Shown: positions 24,401 through 36,655 of the stretch, one piece after another
How the letters are laid out: the number at the start of each line of letters is the position of its first letter
How positions within the stretch are numbered: position 1 is the stretch's first letter
Source: Trifolium pratense
Taxonomy: Eukaryota > Streptophyta > Magnoliopsida > Fabales > Fabaceae
Reading direction: 5' to 3'
Assembly (NCBI RefSeq): GCF_020283565.1
Contig: NC_060064.1
Location: 21,348,337-21,412,336, forward strand
DNA: 64,000 bases
The notes under the pieces: generated by a model
What the model saw: only the letters and a program-made list of their open reading frames with translations
Told to the model about the DNA's origin: nothing
The model's database searches: none
Made by a program: the position numbers and the translations under genes

Positions 24401-27400
24401 AAAAATGTATAACAAAAAAGGTTTTATAGAAGAAAATTCGGGAAAATAAATGAGAGCATATAATAAGAGCATCACTGAAAAAACATAAAAAGGAGGAAAT
24501 GAATTTTATAAGTGTGCATTTACCTGTAAATCTGGATTTCCAGCAGGAGTTAATTCACCAAATAACTTCACATGGAATATATGGACATCAAATGGTCTAT
24601 ATGTAACCAGTATATAATCTTGGTACACATCCATCACGATCGGTTTCGCAAGCAATGGTTTTCGACAAAGCAATGAGCTTTGATCAAGGTGATACCTTGG
24701 GTAAAAGAGCAATTCATACCTGAGATAAATAAAGAGATCTAAGGGACCATTGAATGTAGAATAAAATGTTATGTATGTTTTGTAATGCTACAGTTAATGA
24801 TAAAAAAGGTATAGTTTTGGGTTCAATCCGACCTAGACTTTAAAAAGCAAATTAAGTGGGTAAAAAATCTAACATCCTTTAAATTCAGGCTTTTCCAGGC
24901 ATGTACACTGTTAAACAAGAATCAGCTAAAAGATATATTTTTGACAAACACTGAAATTTGCAAGTACCAACCACATGAAATACATAGGCAAATAAAAGCA
25001 TCTCACGTGTTGGAAGAATCAATATAGTTGCAGACAACGACAATCTTTCCCAGCCATAGCAAGCCCTTACACTGAATCTTTTGTTCCTGGGTAACATCTC
25101 CAAATACTCTCCATCTTTTCAGTCGTATATCATACAATATCAAACCATGAAGACCAGCAACAGCTAAGTACATTCCATCTTGACTAGCTGCCACATGTTG
25201 AACAGGCCAGTTTTGGGAAATATAAGAAACCTGTGCAAATTTTTAAACTTTAGAAGTGATGTTCATTCATTTAAGACTATAATGTTCAAAGTTTGACAAT
25301 CAAACACGTAACTGGAAGCTTAAGATGCAGCATTTTAAGCTCGTCAATTTCTTCTGACTGCACAATGAGCAACCGGTCTTCCCCATAAATCACTTGCCGG
25401 ATGAATGCAGTGCTAGAAACACCTCTGCTAAGACAGCATTTTCCAAAAGAGAATGAAAGAATTCTCTCTGAAGATCTCTCCTCGATAGCATAAAGTCGAT
25501 ATCCGTGTTCATCCCACTGCATCAGTGAGGTACCACCCATCAATGGCTCATACTTACAATCGTGGTTTGGCTTAGCAATTGGAGAAGATACAGAACTTAA
25601 ACCTATTTGTCGGATTGTTGACATCAAACGACACCCAGAAACAGACCAAACTGTAAGCCCCCTTAATTTCCACCCAACTGCAAAAGCAGAATTATCAGGT
25701 GTCCATGCAATGCAACTAACAGGGCCAGTGTCTTCCATTGAATATCTGCAAAAAGTAGCATACTTCATGACATAGAACCGAAGTCCATCAACATAACAAT
25801 TGAGACAATCTGCTGCAGAAAATTTGAGCATCAAGCTTGGAGAAGTAAATGACAAAACGCTTCAATTTGTCACCAATTAGCCAGACACATATATTTAATA
25901 AAACTTACCCCCAGTCATACAAAGAAACCGAGCGTATAAGCACTGTTGATTCGGCCAAATCATACAACTCCACTATTCCTCTTCTGGTACCAACAGCAAG
26001 AATTTCCTGCTCAAGAGCTACCGAAGCACATACAGCATCCCCACAAGCCAACCTCTTTTCTGCTTTAATACCGTCAACTTGCTTTAAACCTTTCTTACTT
26101 ATGGAACATGAGACAAGTTGCCCATCGGAATACAAGACAAATAGCAACCTCAATGGAAGGCAAAGTTCCAGCTGTTTGATTTCAGAATTTCTGGGAAATA
26201 TGTGATTGGACATAGGAACTTTTGGGAGGCCTTTAGGAGAAAGACCATTCTCTAAAGAATGTGGTAAATGAGAATCGTCAAAGCTATCAGGAGGATGTGG
26301 ATCAAATTGAAAAGCTCCATAAAACTGTGTAGGAGATCATAAAATGATAGAAATATTGTTATACATCAAAATAAAAGAGAATGCTGTAAACTTCTGTAAA
26401 TAAGTAACCAATTGACCACAGAAAAGAAGTAAATTAGGAGGCAATGTCAAAAAGAAAAAGAAAAAAAAAACTAGCACTCTATGTTTAAATTACCTCCCCC
26501 TTCCAAGACATACTGTACAAAGTTCCATCGGAAAGTCCAAGCAGCATGTGCCTGTTATCACTAACAATATTGCTCCTGGCAAAACAGTGGCATAAAGAGT
26601 AGCCTCAATATCACACAGCAAATGGCTTCAACTATTGACTATAATATACAGAGTGAACTATATCATATAATTTTAGATAATGCCAATGGGTTAAAAAAAT
26701 CATGTAGACACTCAATTGTCACAATAATTAATGTACTATATAATGATAAATATCGATAACACAATGTACAACATTAGCATCTTGGCACATAACCAAATGA
26801 ATGTAGACTTCGGAGCTTATATAAAATTTCTTCGACTTATCAGCAATCTTCGACTTACGTGTAGTGTTTTGGTTTATAAATTCTGTTTTCACATAACAGT
26901 TAAAGGTTTTGGGTAGTTTATCTATAACATGTTATCAAAACTTCTATGAACAACTAAGAGTTCAATCCTTTCCACCCTCATTCCGCTAATTAAAAGTTTC
27001 CTTTCAGCACAAGGTAGGCAGGTATAAGCATTGTCCATGCTTTGAGCTCTAAGGACGCTTGCGTGAGGGGGCATGTTGGAGATATATAACATAAAAATTC
27101 ATGTCTTCATCTAAAAGCAAGGATAGTTGATTCATGACGGTAACCAAGAAATCAACATATCTTTCATCAAATGAAAAATATATTATCTTGTGTATACCAT
27201 ACTTCTTATTACAAAATGCTAATCCACTATAGGACTCCAATTCATATTCCACAAATACCAATAGTAGCTTTGTTCAATTGCACTAATTCACTTGGACAAA
27301 GGAAGTTATAAAATCAATCCAACCAAGACACTTACACTGACAAATCCTTTGTTGCGAAAGGAACTTGCTCAGTGAGAAGAAGAGATATAGTAGCTAGGCA

Positions 27401-28775
27401 CAACGCTGAAGGTTGTTTCCCACCAATGTGTATTTTTTTGTCCAAGAATTGGACCTTGAAAATGTGAAGATACGAAGAAGATGTCTGCAAATAGAAAATA
27501 TAGATGAATTAGGAATAAAGATACTTAAAACACAGTATCAACTTCAAGTAATGAGTTAATTGAGCATGACCAAACTAAAGGCACAATATGAAATTGAAAG
27601 TAGAATATCTTACAAATAACAGGATATAATTATAAACATAATAAACTAATATTTTGTCAGAGTTGAGAAATATCGAAGTAAAATGTTTCAACAGTCCTAA
27701 ATGTGCACATAACAAAGCTAATTTGAATCAAAAAAAACATCTAAGAATAATTTGAATGGAGTAATCAAGCACGCCTACAAACTCAAGTATATTAAAAATG
27801 TTACCGGAAGAATCAGAATACAAAGAAGTTGGTTTCCATCTGATAGAACACATTGTAAATCACACATCATTACACTTACAAGAATAGCAATTAATTTAGC
27901 ATCAGGACTCCACACAGCCTGCAAGTTTTCTCCTTCTCTCTGCAATGAATCTGAATCCCTCTTGTACTTCCCCAATCTCACTCTATGCTGAATGAACCAA
28001 CACAAAAATCAAAAAACACTGTTAAGCCCTGTTTAAATCAATTAGAGATCCAATGTTATGATTTGCTACTTGTCGTATCAATTATGTTTAATTAGCATAA
28101 ATTGTAATTGATATCTATTTCTATTATAATTACAAACAAGGTAACCAAGTGTTTAATGAGCTCCCTAGGGACGAACCATTCAGGAAAACTCGAGTTTAAT
28201 TCTTGGTCAGATTTTACTTATCTCCCAAAATACAAGACACACAAACATTACACGTAAATACAAATTCTACAAGCCCAAAATATATAGCCACATTACATCA
28301 ATGCACCCCCATCAAAACCATTTCAATATTTTCCAAGTAAACAAATTATAAGAACCCATTACACACAAATTCAAATACAAACTCCAAAATCCCACATTAT
28401 AAAAACTCTACTCCTCATCAAAATCAAGCTCACATTTTCCACCGCAAAAGAAAACATACATTTTCATATACACATACACAAACTCCTACAATTGAATTGA
28501 ATATAGATACAAATTATTCCCAATACCCACATCACAGGAACTCAAACCCATTTCAAAATTGTCCTAAAAAACATAAATTTAAACAAAAAAACAAAAATTG
28601 AAAAAATGAACGGATCCAATCCAAGTACCTGGGAAGAGCTCCATAGTTCAAAGTGAGTGGGGGAAACAATTAACAAGAAACGATTGATGAGTTTGAAATA
28701 AACAATCTTCTGTTCAGAAGGACACAGTCCTTGCTCTAAAGGGATGACCTGAGGCCATCCATATGTCATATACAT
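18470..28775 (-). CDS. RIC1: RIC1 homologue, RAB6/Ypt6 GEF complex subunit
   Basis: It is a complete 23-exon gene of 1126 aa. Exons (descending): 28775-28629, 27987-27880, 27484-27336, 26575-26494, 26324-25909, 25745-25313, 25230-25007, 24719-24524, 24379-24234, 24089-23915, 23775-23722, 23371-23192, 22633-22521, 22089-21913, 21145-21088, 20945-20886, 20799-20758, 20650-20514, 20431-20293, 20206-20129, 19383-19267, 18722-18660, 18556-18470. The start MYMTYGWPQVIPLE is the conserved RIC1 N-terminus, followed by WD40/beta-propeller sequence (to about 560). The RIC1 domain runs from about residue 755 (ILHCLLRHLLQ, RDKIEEALRLAELSAEKPHF) to about 990. In yeast and animals Ric1 with Rgp1 activates Ypt6/RAB6 at the Golgi; the plant role is inferred from homology. 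Intron 6 has a weak donor (GTTACG). All junction phases close, and the stop follows ANEEEK. Confidence 0.95.
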
Positions 28776-29405
28776 CTTCTTTTTCTTGTTAGATTTGTTT
28801 GAGATTACTGCAATTGATCGATCATAGATCTAGAAGAATATGCAAAGGATGATTAGATGTGAGGGAAGAAGATTGATGGAAATGTTAGATTGAGGATTGA
28901 TCCGAGATTTGGATTTGGGAATTGGGATTGAGAATTGGGAAGAACCAAGTTCAACTACAAGGCCCCAACCAAAAACAACAACATCACACTGGAAATTAAA
29001 ATTAAAATTTTGTTTGTGCAAAATAAATTAATAATAAAAAAATCAGAGTAAGTTCTTAAAACATATTTATATTTTGAGTAAGCAAATGTAAATGTAGATC
29101 ATTAAGTAAAAAATATAATAATCTAGATCATATTTTTTATCAAAAAAAATATGTAGATCATATTATTAGATAAAAAAATGTGTTCATATTTTGAGTTTAT
29201 ATATTTATTTAAATTTTTCGATTGGCAGAGTCAGGACACTTTTCAAGGGATGCAAACTTATATAAATTATCAATTTTTATGTCTAATAGTTTAGTGACTG
29301 GAATCACTTTGTTTTTTTTTTTGGTACATAAGGCTGGAATCACTTCTATGAGTGTGAAAAGTAGAAACAAAACAAATAATGATGTACTCTGTTTATTAAA
29401 ATTAA
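28776..29405. other. RIC1 upstream region
   Basis: AT-rich non-coding DNA holding the RIC1 5' UTR and promoter on the minus strand. No unambiguous TATA element could be chosen, and no other gene is seen. Confidence 0.4.
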
Positions 29406-29925
29406 GTTATAAGTTACCGGATACTGATAAGTTAGGTGATGGCTGAAAAATTAGCTAATTGAAATTAAAGTCTTTGGTAAAATTATCTTTTAAATTGGTT
29501 GATAAATATAAAGTGGTTGAACCGCTAATTTTACCAAACACTTCAATTATCTTATCAGCTATAAACTATCGGTAATCAGTCATCCGCTATTTTTACCAAA
29601 CAGAGCCATAGTGAATAGTTTATAAGCTAGCTTTTAGCTTATGGCATATAAGCTAGCTTTTAGCTTATGGCAAAAAAGCTAGTTGATTGAATTCGCAGTG
29701 TTTGGTAAAATTAACGATTGAACTAACTTAGTGTTTGGTAAGTATGAAATGACATAAAAAAAATATATGTTTAATTAATATTTAATTTTTTTTCTAGTAA
29801 GATGGCAAGGATAAAACTGGAAGAAAAAATGGCAAGTTATAAGCTCATAAGCCACTTAAAATAACATTTGGAAAATAAGCTATAAACTAGTAAAATAGCT
29901 ATAAGCTCTTTTTGAAAAACATTTA
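29406..29925. mobile_element. TGTTTGGTAAAA-type MITE cluster
   Basis: There are repeated TTTGGTAAAATTA and inverted ATTTTACCAAACA motifs, two tandem TATAAGCTAGCTTTTAGCTTATGGC units near 29621-29675, and right-side ATAAGCTATAAACTAGT. This composition is typical of a very common plant non-autonomous DNA element. More than one copy seems overlaid, so boundaries are approximate. Confidence 0.55.
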
Positions 29926-29943
29926 CCAAAGGGAGGTCGACAC

Positions 29944-30325
29944 TTAGACCCGCAGATGTTCTAGTGTATGGTTGGATAGGTGAGAAGCATGCTTGCGTGG
30001 ACTTTATTGGAGTTTTCCCACCTGTGGGACCGAGAATAAGGGATTTTATTATGGGACAAGCAGTCTTCAAAGTTGCTTCAAGCAAAGTGGTCAAACATGA
30101 AAAAACGTGTTTTGACAATCAACATCCTTTTATATCATTCGCGTTTGACACTTTTGATTTCCTAGAACCAGATGTCGTTGATCTTTTAAAAAGAATTCAA
30201 AGAATTATGCATAACAATGTTGTCTCTCATAGGTCTATAGATGTAGTTTTCAAAATAATTGGTTTTGCCATCCAAAAAAGATTAGTGGCGCAGCTTATTG
30301 CATGTTTGTCTTTCACTCATGTATA
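29944..30325 (+). pseudogene. Fragment of a conserved plant retroelement-like protein
   Basis: An open frame without a proper start reads RPADVLVYGWIGEKHACVDF, then GVFPPVGPRIRDFIMGQAVF, HPFISFAFDTFDFLEPDVVD and FAIQKRLVAQLIACL before a stop. The RPADVL..W..VD pattern and the F-FAFDTFDFL block resemble the C-terminal segment of reverse-transcriptase-associated proteins widely scattered in plant genomes, possibly a restriction-like endonuclease module. That family link is from memory and unverified. The fragment lacks an N-terminus and starts right at the MITE border, so it is called a relic. Confidence 0.55.
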
Positions 30326-31524
30326 ATTATTATTTTGTGACAAATAACCAACTCGCAATGAATAGGGATGGTATAGTAATGCTATGAATAATCCAGTATC
30401 GAATACTGATAATAATATCATCAAAAGAACGTTCTCTTGTGCTAAACATTAAAAAAATAATAAAAAATTATCAAACATGTCTAATTTTATCATATGACTT
30501 TATAAGGGAAATGGATTCCATGTGAATCTAAATCATCGATTTTATTTATGTCTTTTATTTATTTGACGAACTTTAAATCCGAACCATAAAAACAATGTGA
30601 CTGCATGACTGCAGGATATATGTGACTGTAGGGAATCCAAATCTCTTTATAAGCTATAAGTTCAAAATCTAATCCTACCAAACAGAACCACAATCTACTT
30701 GAAAAATTCATCCATATTAGAAACCACCGTCGTAAAATTTTTCTTTGAAGTTTCAGACCTAATCATTCTCATCTCTTATTTTTTTGAAGTTTTTTTTTTG
30801 GTAGATTATTATTTTGAAGTTTTATCCTATATAATTAATATATATTTTTGGTCAAGTTATCTAGTGGCTTAAATTTTATCTTTTAAGATGAAGAAATGAA
30901 TGTACCAAGATTCTCAATTTCTACATTACTACACCAAAAAATGGCTGCCAAAAATCTTTGTTATCTATAAGAACTCCATCTATCAATCCACCGCACAAGG
31001 TATATATAGTAGTTATTGTATCCATTACCATTTGCTTGTATGAGAAGCCCCCATGAAGGAGTGATTTTGGGCTGAAACTTGGAGCGTTTAGGCCACGCAT
31101 ATTGGACCTTGACCCAGTCTAAAACAAAATTTATATTAGAGTGTAAAATGAATAATATCCATCAATATATTTAAAGTTGGTTATTATAGGTAAATTTTTT
31201 TATAAACCAAAATGAATATATTAAAAATAAGTTAAGTATAAGATGCTCCAAACAAGTTTATAAGAATCTAAAATAGCCAAAAACACCCAATAAAGCATAG
31301 CCTAAGTGTTACCTTAGTCGCATCCCTAAACATGTTAGGGGGTGCAACCACCACACATTCAAAGAATAACAAAAGTCGTTCGTGCGGGTCTTTAACCACC
31401 ATCAAACAAAAATTTTGACCTTAGCAAGTAGCACTCGTCACCATTTTCTGGGAGAATACCATGTTATTTATTTCTTTTCAAATATGCCAACAACACTGAC
31501 ATGACTAAAGTCTTGTTATTTTAG
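30326..31524. other. Intergenic, no gene seen
   Basis: AT-rich. Sequence near 31250-31460 looks like decayed non-LTR retroelement flank but has no readable protein. Confidence 0.4.
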
Positions 31525-32127
31525 TCTTCTAGAGACAAGGCAGGCGGAGTATGTCGAAGAAAATGTTCTAGAAGTCATCAAAAGGTTATGGAAAACGAAT
31601 GTTCCTTCCAAAATTAATGTTTTTGACTGGCGGCTTTTGCTAAACAAACTTCCAACAAGGACGACTCTTAACCGTAGAGGTATTTTGACTAATTTTCATG
31701 ATTTACCGTGTGTTTGTTGTTTCAAGCAACTTGAGGATAGTGCACACCTATTTTTTTCATGTTCCTTTAGTAAGAAAGTTTGGAGCAATGTTCTTAATTG
31801 GTTAGGGAAGACTTTACCATTGGGAGCTCAAGGATGATATATTTTTATTCTATTTGGCGATCAGTTTAATGTGAAAGACAAAGGACGCGTCCGTTACTTG
31901 GTTTGGTTGACAACCATTTGGAACATATGGAAGCTCCGTAATCTAGTTATTTTCAAAGGAGTAATTCCGGATGCATCGTCGGTTGTGGATGCAATCAAGC
32001 TTTCTTCTTGGGTGTGGTTTACTAATCATTATGGTCGTAAAGCTTGTTATCCATTTTCTAGTTGGTGTTTAGATCATTTGTCTTGTATTCAAAACTCATG
32101 ATTTTGTGTATTGTGGTGTGGGGTTCT

Positions 32128-33736
32128 GCTAACATGTGCCCTAAGGGCACATTTTAAGGTGTATTAAATTAACTAATATCTCATTTAATATACTTCAAAA
32201 ATAACAATAACCAACTTTATTAATTAAAAGATATAGTTCATTATATTTATTATCCATTTAAAAAAATTGCATAGGTAAAATATGATACTTGCCAAATATG
32301 ATAATTAACTATATTTTTTTTGCTACAAAGTTTTTTTTTTTTGTCAAACTTTTTTTTTAAGTTGAAAACAAAATTAAATTATACTAGTAAGTATTATAAA
32401 ATTCTAAAACATATTAGCAATTTAAACCTAAAATTGTACTAACAATCGTTACCATTACAACATAATACTATAATATTCGGTCTTGTTCACCGAGAAAAAA
32501 CAAAAAACACAAGTTAGCATAAATCAAGTATTTCCAGAGTACATATAAGCCTGATTGTTAACAAACAAAAACAAAAATTGGAATCATATAATTATGGTCG
32601 TATAATCAGGCACATCATCATAAATCAAATTTGGCAGCATATAATATTTTTGTCTTTCCAATTCTTTTAAATAGGTAATAAATATAATGGACCATATCTT
32701 TTAATTAATAAAGTTGATTATTACTATTTTTAAAGTAAATTAAGGGGGGTGTATTCAATTAAGATTTCAATGGATTTTAAAAGACTTTTTTATGATGACA
32801 AAATCTTGTGGTATTCAATTAGGATTTTAAAAGACTTTAAAAAAGTCTAGTGGTATTCAATTAGGATTTTAAAAGACTTTAAAAAAGTCTAATGGTATTC
32901 AATCAAGACTCTTTACGACTTACAAAAAGTCTTGTGGTATTCAAAAGTATTCTAATTTCGATGGATTGTTTAAAAAATAAGATTTTAATGGATTTTGATG
33001 GACTTTTTAGTGAATTTTGAGCTATAAAAAGTCTTTCCTCATGTCATGAGATTTCGATGGATTCTCATTTTCTTTTATTTCTTTCACCTTTCCTCATGTT
33101 TCTATTTCATGTTTCCTGATTATCTCGTGTTTTTTATAATCGCTTATATTTTCTCCCTACCTCTCTATCACGTTTCCTCTTCATGATTGTCATGCTACCA
33201 TAGAGTGTCACGATTCATTATAGGATATAGACATTGAAAATATATACAACAACATGTTTCAACAACAGCAACAGAACCTTGTTCATCATTTTTTTTTAAT
33301 TGTTTTTTTGTTTATTCATTGATTTTTTTTTTTTGTAGAATTTTATTCATTGATTTTTTTTATTATATTAATGATTGTTGATTTTTTTAAGGAATGATTA
33401 ATTTTCATTGATTGATTCATTATTATTTTAGAAGGAATTTATATCGAATTTATTGACTCATTTAAATCTTAAAAGTCTATAAAGTACTTCAAAATCTCAA
33501 AAGTCTGTGTCATAAAGTCTCACAAATTCTTGTGTTAAGAATCTTGATTGAAAAAGTCATTCAAAAAAGTCTTCTAAAATCTCATAAAATCAATACAATC
33601 TCACAAAGTCTTTTAAAATCTTCAAGATTTTTTTTGCTAAAATTGTCTTGTGAAATCTTAATCCAATACACCCCCCTAAATAAAATATTAGTTAATTAAA
33701 TGCACCTTAAAATGTGCCCTTGGGGCACATGTTAGC
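32128..33736. mobile_element. GTGCCC-palindrome element in the LINE tail
   Basis: The left end GCTAACATGTGCCCTAAGGG and the right end TTGGGGCACATGTTAGC are inverted. They continue inward as ATTTTAAGGTG and CACCTTAAAAT. This is the same family as 4288-4452. Without the nested 933-bp element the original copy would be about 670 bp. No transposase is seen. Confidence 0.75.
32744..33676. mobile_element. PIF/Harbinger-like non-autonomous element, TAA TSD
   Basis: It starts GGGGGGTGTATTCAATTAAG and ends CTTAATCCAATACACCCCCC (perfect to near-perfect inverted ends), flanked by TAA at 32741-32743 and 33677-33679. The G-rich terminus with a 3-bp TAA duplication fits PIF/Harbinger. The left interior has a ~42-bp tandem unit (GTGGTATTCAATTAGGATTT, then TAAAAGAC) repeated two to three times at about 32806-32945. 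No transposase frame is present. Confidence 0.8.
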
Positions 33737-33882
33737 ATTTGCCTTGTATATTTTATTGTAAGGGTTTGAGTACTCTAATACTCCTTATAATATATTTTGA
33801 TTATAAAAAAAAAAAACGACATTCTCAACAAAAAAATTCCAAATAAAGACACCAGCTTAAATAAGTTATAAAAAATAATTGG

Positions 33883-34287
33883 CTTAATTAGTCTATTGAT
33901 CCCTTAAAAATATTTTAGGTTTCACAATGGTCTCTTAAAGAAAAGAAGGTTCGGATTGGTCCCTTAAAGAAAAAAAGGCCCGGATTGGTCTCTTAAAGAC
34001 ATATATGTTTGCCATATTGGTCCTTTCCGTTAAATTTTAACTTCAAATATAACAAAAAATTCCAATGGTTAAAATTTTAAAAATTAATAAGGTTTTTGGT
34101 AGATCACTTACACTTAATGGCATCCACAATCCAGTCAACTAAAACTAACGTTTTTTGTAAAAAATTGACGGAAATGACCAATTGAGAAACAAATGTGTCT
34201 TTAAGGGACCAATACAGACTCTTTTTTTTCTTTAAGGGACCATTGTGAAACCTAAAATATCTTTAAGGGACAAAAAAACTAATTAAG
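33883..34287. mobile_element. Long-inverted-repeat MITE upstream of RING-H2 gene 1
   Basis: The left CTTAATTAGTCTATTGATCC, then TTTAGGTTTCACAATGGTC, pairs with the right GACCATTGTGAAACCTAAAA, then AACTAATTAAG. The interior repeats GGTCCCTTAAAGA units. It is non-coding and ends about 290 bp before the RING-H2 start codon, so it may form part of the upstream region. Confidence 0.75.
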
Positions 34288-34505
34288 CAAAAATAATTTT
34301 TACACATTTATATTCAAAATTATTTACATGTTCCATGTTTGCTCACCCTCTTCAAAATTTCCTATCCTTGATTTTCTTCTTACATTATATTGTTTCATTG
34401 CACCGGCCGGCCGGCCACTTAACCCCACACAACATCTTCAATTAGTCTTTCTCCATTACCCACATCACAGGCAGTTACTTTATCACCTCATCATTTTTCA
34501 TCACC

Positions 34506-34539
34506 ATTATATATCTCCATTCCCCAACACCACACCAAA

Positions 34540-34574
<35 letters not shown>
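34506..34574 (+). promoter_or_regulatory. TATA-like box and (CT)n leader of RING-H2 gene 1
   Basis: ATTATATATC at 34506-34515 is followed by an uninterrupted (CT)n run at 34543-34574 immediately before the ATG at 34578. The spacing suggests a short pyrimidine leader. (CT)n leaders are common in plant genes. Confidence 0.5.
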
Positions 34575-34575
<1 letters not shown>

Positions 34576-34577
34576 AA

Positions 34578-35108
34578 ATGGGATTCCCCGTAGGGTACCC
34601 TGAAGTATCCGTCTCCAACCTCTTCCTCTACACACTCCCTCTCCTTGCCTTTCTAAGATCCATAGCCATAACCTTCCTTTCTCTCCTCCATCTCTCCGAC
34701 ATCCTCGACACCGATTTCTCCGTCATATCTTCATCTGAATCTCACCTCCACCGTCCCACTCTCTCTGCAATCCTCATCCGTCAATTCCTACCTGTAGTCA
34801 ATTTCAGTGTCATCGCCGGAGACTCGCCGCCGGCAGCGGAGTGTGCGGTGTGTTTAAACGAATTTGTCGGAGAAGAAGAGATTAGGTGTATGGCGAACTG
34901 TAGACATATTTTTCATCGGACGTGTGTTGACCGTTGGATTGATCATGATCAGAAGACGTGTCCACTTTGTAGAACTCATTTTGTACCTTATCATAAAATG
35001 GAAGATTATAATCAACGGTTGTGGGCTGCTTCTGCATCTGATGATGATGATTATGATGTTTCTCTTTTTTCTCTACATGATGACCACATTGCTACTTCTT
35101 CATTCTGA
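34578..35108 (+). CDS. Membrane RING-H2 E3 ligase (BRH1/RHA-like), copy 1
   Basis: It is an intronless 176-aa protein. The N-terminal hydrophobic segment (FLYTLPLLAFLRSIAITFL, residues about 16-34) is a likely membrane anchor. The RING-H2 domain (residues about 89-131) is complete: CAVCLNEF, CMANCRHIFHRTCVDRW and CPLC supply the C3H2C3 ligands, with the Trp of E2-binding RINGs. The tail is acidic (DDDDYD). The layout matches the short plant BRH1/RHA1-like RING-H2 family, E3 ubiquitin ligases linked to brassinosteroid and stress responses; the specific role here is unknown. A diverged tandem paralogue lies 6.6 kb downstream on the same strand. Confidence 0.9.
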   Translation: MGFPVGYPEVSVSNLFLYTLPLLAFLRSIAITFLSLLHLSDILDTDFSVISSSESHLHRPTLSAILIRQFLPVVNFSVIAGDSPPAAECAVCLNEFVGEEEIRCMANCRHIFHRTCVDRWIDHDQKTCPLCRTHFVPYHKMEDYNQRLWAASASDDDDYDVSLFSLHDDHIATSSF

Positions 35109-35314
35109 GTTCTTTTTTTAACCTTTTTCTTTCTCCTTAAATTTTTTTTGGAGTCTTTCTTTCTTTTTTGGGGTGGTGAATTTGTATATAAATTAAACCA
35201 AAAATATAATTTTTTGGATAAAAAGAGAGAAATTATAATTTTAGATCAAAGTATTGGAACCCTGACTCTTCATACTTTCCAATTGAGTTATTATTTGCAG
35301 AGACATTAACATGT

Positions 35315-35556
35315 ACTTTCATCTGTCTTAAAATAAATATCACAATTGGACTATATTTTTCTTCTGCTAGTAATATATTAAAACAAATATTAATATATAT
35401 AATTAAATGTTAGATTTGTCTCAATGACGACTTTCTTAATTATTAAATTTAAATAATTTTTCATAGTATATAGTAATTAAAAATATTAACAATCAAAATT
35501 ATATATTGGTATATGCTCAGCGGTCAATAGTAATATTTATTTTGTGACGGATGGAC
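35315..35556. mobile_element. Degenerate Stowaway-like MITE
   Basis: The left TTTCATCTGTCTTAAAATAA, then ATATCAC, and the right ATATTTATTTTGTGACGGAT, then GGA, are inverted with mismatches. The spacing of about 240 bp and the sequence fit an old Stowaway copy. Confidence 0.5.
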
Positions 35557-35616
35557 GATGATTTTATTTAGCTTATGTTTGAGTGACTATGAAGCTTGAG
35601 GATTTCATAAAAGGGT

Positions 35617-35660
35617 CTTGCTAATATGTGTCGGCACATGTTAAGAATCTAAAATTAGTT
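35617..35660. repeat. Single terminus of the GTGCCC-palindrome family
   Basis: CTTGCTAATATGTGTCGGCA, then CATGTTAAG, resembles the termini at 4288 and 32128. No matching opposite end was found nearby, so it may be a solo or decayed copy. Confidence 0.4.
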
Positions 35661-36639
35661 TAATGTTTTTTTTTAATTAAAGAGTTGGTAAATTATAAAG
35701 AATAAAAATGAGAAAAAATTAACCATTAAATTAAGAAAAATAAGAGAAAACATAAGGAAAAATTTGAGAAATCCCAATCCATGTCATCATATAATGAACA
35801 TTCACTATGCTTAATATCCACTATGCCAAGTGTCACTTCTTCAATGGCAATATTAGGATCTATGTTTATAGGAGGTATTCTTCTATAGGACAAAAGTATT
35901 AGGCACAAATTTAAACACACACATCAATTAAAAAAAAATATTGTCACATCAATAAATATTATTTTAATTATTTTATCTTTAATTTTTAATCTTGATTATG
36001 AGTGTGCCTAAACTAAATTTATTTAGGCTTGTACCCATAGGAGAATTTCCCTATTTATAGAGCAATTCTCCGGAGACACAAACATAAATAGTATTATTTG
36101 TTAGGCACATTTAAATGAAACATAAAAAAAATAATGAAAAAATATTAATTTTTTTATAAGAAATCCATCACTTAACTACTAGCATTACTGATGCTCTAAA
36201 AAAAGACCAAACTATACTTCAAAAATACATGTTTATTTTGCTGGTCAGCCCAATTCAATCAATTTTTTTGACACATCCCAATTCAATCAATTGAAATACG
36301 GAACTTTCACAAAAATAAATAAATTGAAATACGGAACAATATGAACTGTTACGGCTCATGTACCTTTTCCACCGTCCAGATATATGAATTTGGATCCTGT
36401 TCTATTTTTTTTCTTTCAGCCCTATATCTTCTTGTTAATTTATCCGTCGATTGTTACACAAATAAAAGAAAAAACATAGTAGAAGATAGAGAAAAAGATG
36501 GATCAATAGTCTAAATTAGAGCAGTACTGCTGAAGAAGATTCAAATCCGTGTATAATTTGGTAGTAAGTTGGTCATTAGTCACACCACCGGTAGGTACCT
36601 CGACTTTTTAAAATCTTAAATTAAAATTTGAAATAGTAC
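35661..36639. other. Intergenic, no gene seen
   Basis: AT-rich; no supported coding or RNA feature. Confidence 0.4.
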
Positions 36640-36655
36640 AATACAATAAAATCAC

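Larger units (their letters stand above)
31525..33822 (+). mobile_element. LINE 3' part, split by a nested insertion
   Basis: The frame gives VIKRLWKTNVPSKINVFDWR, then the zinc-binding CVCCFKQLEDSAHLFFSC (zf-RVT domain at the end of plant LINE ORF2), a stop, and WLTTIWNIWKLRNLVIFKG to a stop at 32101. The tail is interrupted at 32128 by a 1.6-kb element and resumes at 33737, ending in A-rich AAAAAAAAAAAA at about 33809-33822. The 5' part (endonuclease, RT) is absent, as usual for truncated LINE copies. One internal stop at about 31838 shows it is dead. Confidence 0.8.
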
